Positions 38,501 through 48,480 of a stretch of DNA of 64,000 nt are shown piece after piece. This stretch comes from Dryomyza anilis (lineage: Eukaryota > Arthropoda > Insecta > Diptera > Dryomyzidae). A program made the translations under genes and the position numbers. The notes beneath the pieces were generated by a model. It was not told the DNA's origin and did not search any database. It worked only from the letters and a program-made list of their open reading frames with translations. Where the stretch lies: positions 82,764,583-82,828,582 of the forward strand of contig OX638130.1 in the NCBI GenBank assembly GCA_951804985.1, written 5' to 3'. Positions within the stretch are counted from its first letter, which is position 1, and every line of letters begins with the position of its first letter.

Positions 38501-41500
38501 ATCGATATAACAATACCGGGACTAAATTGTAAAACGTGTTCACATTGATGCTACACATTTATCACACTTCTTCATTATTTATCACACACAAACATTTTAA
38601 ATAAAAATTGCATTTAAAAGCTGATTGATAGCTACGTTGATGATTTCTTTTAAAGCTTATCTACTCAACAGATTCGAAAACAAGATGCATTTCATCTGTA
38701 TGCAACTCACCATTGTTATTCAATCCCAGCTTAGCAAGTGCCTGTAAGTTGTTGAAAGCGCGTTGATCACCGGACAAAATGTCAGCCAATGTTATGGGTT
38801 GATTCTGGGGGGGCTGCTGCTGCTGTTGTTGCACAACGGCTTGGTGATGTCCGTTGCCTGCACCTCCTGAGCCGCCCACTAGAGCATCGTTCAAAGTGTC
38901 GGGAGTATTTTCAGTCAAGCTGGCTAGACGAGATAAATTGTATTCGAGCATGCTGTTGAATGCGGGTGGAGGTCCTGAAGAAGCACCACCGCCACCACCA
39001 CCGCCGTTCATGCCGCCTCCATTGAGTGGCGAGGCATTGAGGCCTCTGTTCATGGCACCGCCATTGATTGCGTTATTCATGCCGTTCATATTAGCGCCCA
39101 GCTGCGAGTTAAGACCGTTGGCAAGTTGCTGATTGCCGCCCATGCCGCTGCCAGCAGCGGAAAGCGGGCCTCCTGCCAGCATGCCATTCATATTGTTAGC
39201 TGCACCAATTCCGCCGCCGCCCATGGCATTGAAGCCATTGACCATATTGCCACCATGTTGATTTTGCGACTGTTGCTGATGTTGCGGCGGCTGATGCTGA
39301 TGTTGTTGGTGTTGCTGCTGCTGTTGTTGCTGCTGCTGCTGCTGTTGTTGATGTTGTTGCTGCTGCTGTTGTTGATGTTGCTGCTGCTGTTGTTGCTGTT
39401 GATGATGTTGCTGCTGTTGGTGTTGGTGGTGGTTGTGGTTGTGATGATGCATAACTGAGTGAGATTGAGGCGGTGATTCAGGCGTCAATGCATTGGGCAG
39501 CATGAAGCCATTGCCCAACACAGAAAGATCGCCGTCGAATGAAGACTGCATTGATGTTGGCAACGAAATGGGGCTGCTGGCGGTTACTGAACTAGCCAAC
39601 TGGCCTTGCGAATGATTGGAGCTGTTCATCGCGTTGCGTTGACTAATCATCATGTTTGGCGGCATACCAGGCAAAGTAGGCGGAGGTGTGCTCTCCTTGG
39701 GCGACGGTGGAGTCGACTCAGTGCGAAACTTGCCGAATGTGTCCTGAGCCATTTGCTCGAACTTCTCCGGTTTGGTGTCAAAGGTCAGCGAGTAGTTGAT
39801 GTCACACTTTGGTGTATTGTTGATCAAGTGAATGAACTGCGAACTGATCAGTTTCTTCATGGAGAGAAATTCAGCCGCATTGGCCTGATCAAGCACACGT
39901 GTGGTAAACTTGCAGGTGCCCTCAATTTTATCCATAGTGTTTTCAATGTTTTGCATCAAATCCATTATCTTGAGCTCACGCTCCGAGTGCAATTTTCCCA
40001 ATTCGGTAGTGGCAGCATCGCGGCATTTTTCGAGTACCTTGACGAAGTTCTTGTGCGTCTGCTCGATGAGGTCGCGTGCAGCGTCATGTTGGGACTGCAG
40101 CTCAGTGAGTGCGCTGGACAAGTTGGCGGCGGATGAGTCGCAGTACTGAACCTATATGGGTCGAACCAAAAAAAAAAATTATAATACATAGTTAATTTAA
40201 TTTACATAATGGACACAATAAAAAAAAATTTAAAAGTGCAGTGGGAAACAAGTTGTCTTGCTATTCCTTAAAGCTGCCGTGTGGCCGCTATTCTGAAAAT
40301 TTATAAAAAATGTTTGTCTGCCGTCTACTGCCTTCCGATTTGAGGCCAAAAGCCTGCTACAAGGAATAGAAATCCAAAAACATTTTATAAATCTGCAATG
40401 GGATGCACACATTTTTTAACATCCCGATACTCTCAGTGAAACCTGATATAGAAGTGCTGGAATTTTTGGTGAAATACAAACTACATGGTGTGCCCTGCGT
40501 AAAATCTGCCAGTAAACTGAGGTTTTGTCAGAAATATTTCGATATTCTTCCAGTAACTGCAGAATATTGTAAAATTTCAAACAACTTTGGATCTGCAGTC
40601 CTAGAAATCATCACATGAATTGAAAAATGATTGTGACAACGTTATCGTCTGAAATTCGTTTCAAAAATGGTATACAGAATTCTTGCTGGTCATTTATATG
40701 ACAAAATGTATTTGACAAGAATTGACTCTAATTTATGTAATTTGTGCCATACTCCTGATACTTTACATCATTAACTTTTTCAGTTTCCTTTTTTCATGCA
40801 CATTTTCTCTAATTCTTTTCTTTACATTACCAAATTTCACGGATATTACCTCTATTTTCAAATCTAACAATAATTTAGCTCTTCTAAATTTTATAAAATA
40901 ATCAAAAATGGATCTTTAACTTTTTATTACATTTTGTTTTTGATTACCAACTTCCTATTTAAATAGTTTTCATTGTTTTTGATCTACCCTGGCAACATGT
41001 TTACAACCCAGACATGTCAACCAATTATTAAAAAAAAAGAAATTTATGCAACTTATTTCAAAACAATGCCATAAATCAATCGCTAATAGCCAGTAAATTC
41101 TTAAATCATATAGTAATATTAATCTTGGACACATATATTGTCAAAGCATTTAATTCCGGGTGCCATCTTCAAAATTTGATAAATAGAAATGCATACCAGA
41201 GGATGGCATTTTTACTGTGATCTTATATCAGATATTTAACTTAAACCTGTGTACATGGACATAAGTGTGTCAGAGGTCTCCGTAGACCTACCACCTCCCT
41301 TACAAATACTATGTAATATAAATACCAGCGTACAATCTTGAACTAAACAGGTCGGTGGGCAGACAGACTTATATCGCTAATTCACTCGGAAGACAAAATT
41401 AATCGAAAATGCTATATCATTTGTACCACGAAACCTTCTGGATGTTTAGAAAAAATGACCATAGTTAATGTACCATTTCACTTTGGAGTCTTTAGCATAA

Positions 41501-42925
41501 AAAGGCACTCGCGCTATTACCTTGGACTTGGCTTCCTTCATCAAGTTCTCAACATCGACGCGCACCGACTTCTCGGCATTGGCCATGACATCGTAGTGAT
41601 GCTCGCTGCCCTTGTGATCGGCAATGAGGCAATCATTGCACACGGGCAACTGACAATTGAAACAATAGTACTTGAGATTCTCGGCCGTGTGTACAGCGCA
41701 GAAGAGTGGCTTATGAATAGTAAGTGGTTGCTGATCGCCGCTAGCCTGCTGAAGATCCTCCAGTTTGACTACCTCATGATTCTCAAAGCAGCGCATGTAC
41801 TTGTGGGCGTTGTCACATCCGCCGCAAAGGAAATTGGCACAGTCGCTGCAACGCGAAATGGCCTGCTCCTTGCTCTTGCATGAGGTGCATGACAGCTGCT
41901 CCGACTCGATGGTGGACAAGTCCAAGATGTTCGTGAGAATAAAGTCGCAAGTCAAGGACTCGACTCCTTTGGGTCCAAGCTAAAGAGCAAAAAAGTATTA
42001 TTTAAAAAAAAATAAACTTTATTAATAACTCTAAAACTATTCTACTTGTATATCAATCAAAATATTTAAAATATTTTCCAAAAATAAATGAAAAACAAAA
42101 ATATCCTCTGGAAAAATCAATCGGAAAATATTGCCTGCTGTCGAAATGCCTACAACTAAGACGCACTTACCGTAGTCACTTGTTTGCAAGTTGGACACTC
42201 AATCATCGACTTGATGCTCGGTGACATTAAATCTCCCGCATTGGAGCAGGTCGACGAAGAGGAAGAAGAGCCCGAAGACGCCTCATCCATTAGCAGTTTC
42301 TGCAGACAAGCCTCGCAGAAGACGTGCAGACAAGAGAGCACTCGTGGCACCGTCAGACGCAAACTGCAGCAAAATAAACAATTTAATTTTTAAACGTTAC
42401 TCGCAAAGAAGACAAAACCAAATCTTACGCGCATATCTTGCAATTCTTGTCCATGCCATCGCTCAGCGCGCCTGCGTCCTCCTCCAATGGCGCAGACTCC
42501 AACTCGCCGCCCTTTTCATCGTACAGCACATCACTAAACATGGTGCCAGCCAGAGAAGAGGCGACTGCTGCGTTGCTCTTGTACAACTGCAGCGACGAGA
42601 CGGTGGTTTGTTCAGGCGTCAACGGCGGTGGCGAATCAGCAGCACTACGTTTCGAATCCAAATCCAAGGTGTTCACCAATCGATCAACCAGCAAGTCTAC
42701 TGCAGCGTCGTCGTCGTCAGAGACAACTGCTCCTGCTGCGGTTTCTTCAGCTGCTGCTACTGCTTCTGCTGCGCTTGCCAAAGCCTGCGGCGACGGCTGC
42801 AGTTTGGTATCCAACTTTTCGTTGCTGTTCAACTTATTGTCAAATGCCAAGTATTCCTCCGACAGCGATAAATTCGTATGATTCTTCGTTGAGTGTTCGG
42901 CGGTGCTTACTTCGAGCGATGCCAT
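29541..42925 (-). CDS. mei-P26: TRIM-NHL protein Mei-P26 (RING, two B-boxes, coiled coil, NHL)
   Basis: Eight coding exons join in frame: 42925-42429, 42363-42171, 41979-41521, 40151-38711, 35351-34802, 34741-34578, 34502-34270 and 29645-29541, giving 1213 residues, close to the fly protein. The RING ligands are C162, C165, C177, H179, C182, C185, C222 and C225, with a serine-rich spacer before the last pair. B-box 1 spans about 261-300 and B-box 2 about 322-362, with a coiled coil at about 395-480. A His/Gln tract (618-683) and an Asn/Gly-rich linker precede the NHL propeller (about 943-1213), which includes [20 protein letters not shown]. In Drosophila it is a germline and neural translational regulator working with Bam, Bgcn, Sxl and miRNA complexes, and has ubiquitin-ligase potential. 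Introns 3, 4 and 7 hold transposon relics. The start is the first ATG before the acidic N-terminus. Paralogues brat and wech are excluded by the RING and by NHL sequence. Confidence 0.96.
29974..31108 (+). mobile_element. TCCCAGCAAAAAA inverted-repeat element carrying a decayed gene-like segment
   Basis: The left end is TA-TCCCAGCAAAAAA and the right end is TTTTTTTGCTGGGA-TA, inserted in mei-P26 intron 7. Inside, on the plus strand, is a spliceable layout: a coding-like stretch (about 30235-30408), an intron with GTATGTGG donor and TTCTGTTATAG acceptor, and a second stretch to about 30765 ending in QKGVFIDD, with frameshifts and stops. Part of it, including the intron, recurs inverted at 57168-57830. 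The source protein is not recognised. Confidence 0.65.
31195..31951. mobile_element. Dispersed fly repeat with ACCCTACACCT inverted termini
   Basis: The left end contains AATACCCTACACCTTT and the right end AGGTGTAGGGTATA. The interior has the run of GGACGGACAGACAGACAGAC followed by ATGGCTA and CAAGAATATATATACTTT. This composite is seen again and again in Drosophila and related flies as a repetitive segment. It is non-coding and sits beside the previous element in mei-P26 intron 7. Confidence 0.7.
32030..33290 (-). pseudogene. Decayed non-LTR retrotransposon reverse transcriptase (I/Jockey-like)
   Basis: On the minus strand near 32395-32300 the frame reads [21 protein letters not shown], the motif-B region of LINE reverse transcriptases. 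Upstream (about 32600-32500) [14 protein letters not shown] resembles the motif before the first catalytic Asp. The YADD motif region is degraded, and stops and frameshifts interrupt the frame. It is an old insertion in mei-P26 intron 7. Clade assignment is from memory of the motif pattern only. Confidence 0.75.
35930..36480 (+). pseudogene. Degraded Tc1/mariner-type transposase relic
   Basis: Fragments in shifting frames resemble insect mariner-superfamily transposase: RTVCTNRTV near 35945, NIGIKECMF near 36063, ITFSDEKMF around 36160, and [20 protein letters not shown] near 36390-36450. The last matches the C-terminal part that follows the catalytic region. Many stops and indels show it is dead. 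It lies in mei-P26 intron 4. Confidence 0.7.
37065..37205. repeat. Dispersed repeat, copy 2
   Basis: Same orientation and order of motifs as 24008-24135. It lies in mei-P26 intron 4. The rest of this intron (35352-38710) is AT-rich; the short perfect hairpin GTCTGACC-TAAA-GGTCAGAC near 36853 is its only other notable structure. Confidence 0.55.
39250..39448 (-). repeat. CAG/CAA/CAT triplet tract encoding the Mei-P26 His/Gln region
   Basis: On the minus strand, mixed CAG, CAA and CAT codons give glutamine runs of up to 13 broken by single histidines. Codon mixing makes it less slippage-prone than a pure CAG repeat. Such tracts are variable between fly species and strains. Confidence 0.9.
40400..41000 (+). 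pseudogene. LINE relic, C-terminal Cys/His zinc-finger region
   Basis: The plus-strand frame at 40403-40618 is open for 71 codons. Beyond it, in another frame, [17 protein letters not shown] and [15 protein letters not shown] read like the zf-RVT region downstream of LINE reverse transcriptase, where CxxC is followed by ETLEHLF-like residues. The orientation is opposite to the host gene, within mei-P26 intron 3. No intact domain remains. The identification is moderate. Confidence 0.45.
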
Positions 42926-43300
42926 AAGTTGTGCGGCGGCGCTTAATGTGTACGAAATAGAGCTCAGTGTAGAGAGAGAGATGTCTTTAAAATATTATGA
43001 AGCGTGAGAATTTCAGATTATTCACAGCACTCGGGACTTTGTCTAATATAATTCCAATGTTATAATTCCAATTGTATATGTGTAAAATGTTAAAAGCTTT
43101 TGTGTGACTCCTCCGAGTTCTGAATCGATTCTTTTGCTGACTCTTCCAGCGACGACTCTTTTACCGACTTTTTAAACCACTTTGCTACCGACTCGACTCT
43201 TCTTTGATTTTTATTCGATACTTTGACTTCTGCCTCTTCTATCTGCTATATTGGTCTCGTTCTTTCGAAGAGTTGCTTAAGAGGCTTGATTAAACAGCTA
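42926..43300 (-). promoter_or_regulatory. mei-P26 leader / upstream region
   Basis: Sequence upstream of the start codon is less AT-rich than the flanks and is a candidate 5' UTR. A cluster of GACTC/GAGTC pentamers occupies 43099-43260. The transcription start could not be placed. Confidence 0.35.
43099..43260. repeat. Degenerate GACTC-motif cluster
   Basis: GACTC or CGACT occurs about ten times in 160 bases (for example GACTCTTCCAGCGACGACTC). There is no fixed period, so it is a motif cluster rather than a satellite. It lies just upstream of the mei-P26 coding start. Confidence 0.5.
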
Positions 43301-44392
43301 CGTCTTTTCCAATTCGAAATCAACTCCTGAGTGCGCACGTTGTTGGACGATGTTGGTGCTTCGTTGATTATGAAGTTGTTGCTAGTTTATATTTTATTTT
43401 TTTTTGTATTTTTTTTTTTTTTGTATAGTTTTTTTTTAGTATTGTAGTTTTGATTATTTGTTAGTATATGCAGTTAAAATCCTCATTAATATATATATTA
43501 TTTGTATTTGTTAAATATTTGGTTTATATTGTTTAAAATAAATTGCAATTTAAGGTTATGTTTTGTATATTTTGTTTAAATTTAAAACTTTTGTATGTTT
43601 TTTTTTAGTTAAATTTGTTTTTTTATTGTTGTTGTTTTAAGGATCACGACGAAGAAATATTTGCAATAATATAATTAATAAAGTTTTGGTATTTTTATTG
43701 TATTGTATGCGAGCGGCTTAGCATCCGGCGGCGGCGCAGCCAGCAACCGTTTGATCAAAAGATTCAACAAATTGAGATGTGGCTCAGGATAATGCGCTGT
43801 CTTCAATTGGTTGGTTGGCTTGTAGTTTGTTCGATTGAATGACTGACTCCTACTGCTTCTGCCAGGTAAATTTCTGCTTTGTGCAGCAGCTGCTTCAATA
43901 ACAATTATTGTTGAGTTCAATATTATTGTTTTGTGGTTGTGGTGGAGCCTCTACTAGTGCACAGTCTCACCCAAAGTCTGTAAATTAAAAATACAATGTG
44001 AAAGAATTCAAATAGAATAGAATGTTGTAAACGTTGCGCGCAAAACTAATGAAACGGCGAGTTTAGCAAAAATATCAATTATAAATAATTTTTAATTTTC
44101 CATTTTGCATTGGTTGCTTGTATCTGAATTTTCGATTCGAACAAGTATATAAGAAAAAACGGTCTACTGTGTTTCCTGTTTATGTTGTATACATATAAAT
44201 ATTTATGACATAAAATAAAAATGGAATTGTTGGAAACCTTTTCAATTGGAAAATATTTTCCAACCGCAGTGTCTCAATGATTACTACGATCGAGTGGCAG
44301 AAGCTATTTGAGATGAAATAGTTTTAAGTAGTGGGAGAATCGAAACATAGCTTTAAGGAATGAAAGAATAATACATAAATTTGCGTAAACTA

Positions 44393-45075
44393 CCCAGCCG
44401 GCCAAACTATCATAAACGACCTCGTAAATGGTTGCAAATATTCGTAAATAATGAATAAAACAATCGTATACGAGAATCGAAAATGATTCGTAAATGATCG
44501 TAACGAGGTATCATAAACGAACTAAAAACACTCAAATATGATAAATTTTCGATCGTTTATGATCGTAAAATACGATTATATACTCGTTTTTTAACGATCT
44601 TTTTTGTTCGTAAACGAACTCGTTTTTAATATTTTTTAAGATTAAATTTTAATCGTAAATGATAATCATTTTTAACTCTTTTACGAGCTTTTTCCTACTA
44701 TTTTAACGATAAAAAATTAATTAAATGCATTTAATTTCTATATTAAGCTCTCAAATGCATTTATTTACTTTTTAATTACAGCAAATGATTTAAAATTTTC
44801 ACCAAAACAATTCATTTAATCCTGTTAAAAATATTGAGCATTTCTTGCGTTTTTTTTAAATGAATTGTTTATAAAAACAATAATAAATGTTGACAATCAA
44901 AACACTCAAAAATTACGAACCATCGTTATTTACGAGCAAAATGTGATTGTTTTGTTCATTGACATTTATCATCGTTTTTTACGATTAAAATGATCGAAAT
45001 TTATGATTATTTGAATCGCCAAACGATCGTAATTTACGATAATCATAAAATATATCGGCACCTGTACCGACTAGC
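44393..45075. repeat. Self-complementary CGTAAA/TTTACG-rich element
   Basis: Between CCCAGCCGGCCAAAC and GTACCGACTAGCCC the sequence is dominated by short variants of CGTAAA, GATCGTAA and their complements, so it can pair with itself at many registers. The termini are only weakly inverted-repeat. It is probably an old foldback-type element. Confidence 0.45.
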
Positions 45076-45969
45076 CCACTTTCTGTATTTCTAAACCAAC
45101 GGAACGACGATACGAAAATGCGTCTTCAAAGGTTTGTCACATTAATTTAGATTTCATGTTACTCGAAGTTTAAAACATATTTTTTTTTTTAAATTACGTT
45201 ACTTTCGTCTAACAGTTATTCGTGTCGAAATACAGAAAGAGGCATTTCGAATAAAAAGCATTTTAGTTTTTATATAATTTTTTTTTAATATTAATAAATA
45301 AACTTAAAATGATATATTTGATTCCTCAATGCTATATTTACATTCATCTTCACATTAAACCTTTGAAATCTATTATAAATAAATTTGTCTTTAAAAGTTC
45401 CTAAAATGAATACCGAGTGCAGAGCACGCTTTTACGAGACCACACATGTATGAGACTTTTAATACTCATAAAAAATATATATTTTTGAGACTTTTTAGAC
45501 TTTACAATTACTCTATTTTTTCTCTCCAAAAGATACATAAAGTGTCATAAATGAGTCTAACCACAGGTAGTTGACATTCGAGAAAATACAGGCATGTTCA
45601 AGTAAATCCATCAAATATGTACGATAGACCAGAGAGTATATATTTGATACAGAGTTTCCATACAGGTGGTTTCGCTGCCACTTTTGTCAAATAAATTCAA
45701 ACATTGGTTATGTGGAAATTGAAACGAAAATGTTGTCAACAGACACATTTTCAAATCAATATTCTGATGTTTTCTGCCACAATTTTGGCCAGATGGCATT
45801 GTATTGCAAAATATCTTGGTAAGTTTGGTTGCAAATTATCCGCGGATAGATCCAGTTTTGTGCACTGTTTTCCTCTGTTAACTTCAATCCTTAAAATTCT
45901 ACTTCCACATTACCAATGTTTTCGTCAGCGACGCCAGCAAACTCGGAAGGAATCTCTATATCAAATATA

Positions 45970-46708
45970 TACACGCATAGAAATCTATTGTTACTTTTTA
46001 CAATATGCGATTGTTATTTGAAAAAAAAAAAATTTTATGTGGCAGCTCTGTTTTGTGACTCTTAAAACAAAATGTCAAAATATTATTTTCATTTTATTGT
46101 TTACAATTTTTCAAATCGACTGCAACGAATTTAATTAAATGATGTAAGTTACATGTTTTAGTAATTAATATGTTCAATAATTACAATTTTTATGTTGTGT
46201 TATTTATTTTAGATCTTATGACGAGCATTTCAACGAGCTACACATTTTCTGAAGTTGCATTCAAAGCTATTTCGTTGCAACGCTAGGTTGGACCATTGAA
46301 ACAACTTGGTCTACCACGATGGTCAGGTGACCTTCAAGGTGTTGGAAGACATACAAATGAAGTACAAATGGTCACCGCAACAACTACAGTCTATTTTCAA
46401 TATATAATATTATAAATATGAGATCTTCATTATATTTCTTTAAAAATTGTGAATAAATAGAATGCATTAAAATATAATATGGTTTATTTGATTTCATGTA
46501 TTTTTAAGAATTAAAAATTCAACTGACAATTTAATTGCATTTTATTTGACAATGTAGATTTTTAAAAACAACAATTGAATTATTTTTCGAAAGTAACAAT
46601 CAAATTTTTAAATCCGACAATGAAATGACAATAGTATAATGGGATCTATTTTGAACATGCCTATTGTTATTTTATTGTCGGATCTAACAATATTTTTCTA
46701 TGCGTGTA
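45970..46708 (+). mobile_element. TACACGCATAGAAA inverted-repeat element with spliced gene-like remnant
   Basis: The ends are TACACGCATAGAAA and its complement TTTCTATGCGTGTA, 14 bp and perfect, with TA at both outer edges. Inside is GAT-GTAAGTTACATG as a donor and GTTATTTATTTTAG as an acceptor. After it a plus-strand frame reads RATHFLKLHSKLFRCNARL, then NNLVYHDGQVTFKVLEDIQM, with stops. The source gene is not recognised. The element is unrelated in its ends to the one at 29974 but has the same architecture. Confidence 0.6.
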
Positions 46709-47318
46709 CTCTCTGGATAGACTAACATAAATGAAATGATTTTTTTTATTATTTCAAATTTAATAATTTTACAAAAAAAAGTTGGGTTCTAAAAAACTTC
46801 TAAAATGTATACACTATAAAGAGTCTATTGTGAATGCTCCCAATACAATTCCAAATGAAACTCCTTTATGTACCATTATTCGGAATGCCCAGAAAATATA
46901 CTTTCAAGACAAACATCAAAATTTTCCCACTCTTTCTTTTGTTATAACCTTGAACAAGATAAGATCTTCAAATAACAAATCTTTGAAAAATATGAAAATC
47001 CTATTCTTTGCTTTTTTTTGTCTTAAATCGGAATATATTATATTTTATACATTTCACATAGACAAATAATGAAAAAGTCAATTGATACATTGGAAATATT
47101 GGAATGATATTAGATAGACCTCATTGAACAACATTTTTAATACAGCACTTTTAGAAATTTAAAAATTGCTTACTACAATTTTAGATGACAAATTGATTTA
47201 TTTAAAATAATAAAAACATGTGTTTTGTAGTACATACATATGAATTATTGCAGTTGGGCTTCTCACTAAATAATATTTTAACGTATCACTTGATGCTTTC
47301 AATTAGAAAATTTTTGGT

Positions 47319-47540
47319 TCAACTATTCTGCATGCCGTTAGTTTGAGCCAAGAATGTAACGCTCAAATCGTCGTACACCGTTCCGGAAAAACACAAAATG
47401 CATAAACCTCGTAAAGGCGCCAAGACGCAGCCACCACATTTATAATATGTAAGTGAGCACAACCCAATTAAAAGATAGACTTGCCAATTGCGGCCAAGTA
47501 TAAATTTATTCCACGCAATTCCAACAGCAGTTCTCTGCAT
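47319..47540 (-). CDS. Possible small hydrophobic protein, 73 codons
   Basis: ATG at 47540 opens a frame that ends at TGA (47319-47321). It is noticeably richer in G+C than the flanks and encodes a cysteine-rich hydrophobic stretch (about residues 22-50). There is no recognised family, and no Kozak or promoter evidence. It could instead be an upstream leader exon of mei-P26. I rate it as weak. Confidence 0.22.
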   Translation of the reverse strand: MQRTAVGIAWNKFILGRNWQVYLLIGLCSLTYYKCGGCVLAPLRGLCILCFSGTVYDDLSVTFLAQTNGMQNS

Positions 47541-47936
47541 ATTAATTGTGGTCAACTAGGACATGAAATACACATTAAATTAGATCTAATTAAAAGTTTA
47601 AAGTTACAACAACAAAACCATAGCACAGTGGTACAAAAGCATTACAAATATTCGAAAAACGAAAAAAAAACCAAAGGCTATTATTAAATTAATTTGTAGC
47701 AAAGTCTTCAATTTTTCTACTGTGCACACGCGGGCACTCATTCGATACGATCACAAAGCAAAACTTGTAAAATAAACTATTTTAATAACGATTTTAATGT
47801 TTTAAATGCAATCAAATATTTTCATTCATAAGTAGAAGCACGCAATCCAGTAACAACAGCATTATTTCAAGTACACCAGTCGAGAGACACGCAAATAAAT
47901 GAACCCAACAGCACCCAGTAGAAAAAAAGAGCTATG

Positions 47937-48480
47937 CTATTTTAATTATGCTATATTTTAATGTAACATGTTAATTATGCTATATTATAGTGTAATACAA
48001 ATACTAATAATTCGGGACTAATCCCGGGCTACGAGGAATTGTTATTAAATCCTGAAATTCCCGGGATTATTAAAATGCTTCGGTATTGGAAGCATGTATG
48101 TATTCCTGCAAGGAGCTTGCAACCGAACAGTTGTAGTGATAACTGAAATGAGATTGCCCTTGATATTTTTCATTTATATCTGTTGATACAACTACACTCA
48201 GAAGAAAAGCATACGACCATTAATTTTATGGTTCATGTTAATCGTTTTTTCATATTGATATAAAAGTGTTCTAATGAATTTGATAGTATATGAAAAATTC
48301 AGTACCATTAACTTAATAATTTCAATATTATTGAATGGTAAATGGCGCGTGAATTTGAAAGATGACTTAACATGTCATGAACAATGTTTTGTTATAAATA
48401 CTATTATTTTTATGTTTCTTATGTTATAATCGTAAACGTCTCACTATGTGGTAAATAAAAATTTAAACGCGAATAGAAAC
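47937..48480. repeat. Short tandem repeats and third copy of the 11.5-kb dispersed repeat
   Basis: TAATTATGCTATATT recurs in 47937-47990. A CCCGGGATT/AATCCCGGG inverted pair brackets about 48010-48065. From 48194 the sequence starting ACACTCAGAAGAAAAGC and GACCATTAATTTTATGGTTC matches the repeats at 11488-11835. Confidence 0.5.

Noticed and set aside
39126..39458. Leucine-rich open frame on the plus strand
   Set aside because: It is the antisense of the Mei-P26 His/Gln tract (CAG/CTG triplets read as Leu), so the length is a by-product of the repeat.
42221..42927. Several long plus-strand frames over mei-P26 exons 1-2
   Set aside because: They are shadows of the RING and N-terminal coding exons, with unusual composition and no start context or family match.
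46782..47069. 95-codon plus-strand frame
   Set aside because: Lys/Asn/Ile-rich composition expected in AT-rich DNA, with no family resemblance or supporting signals.
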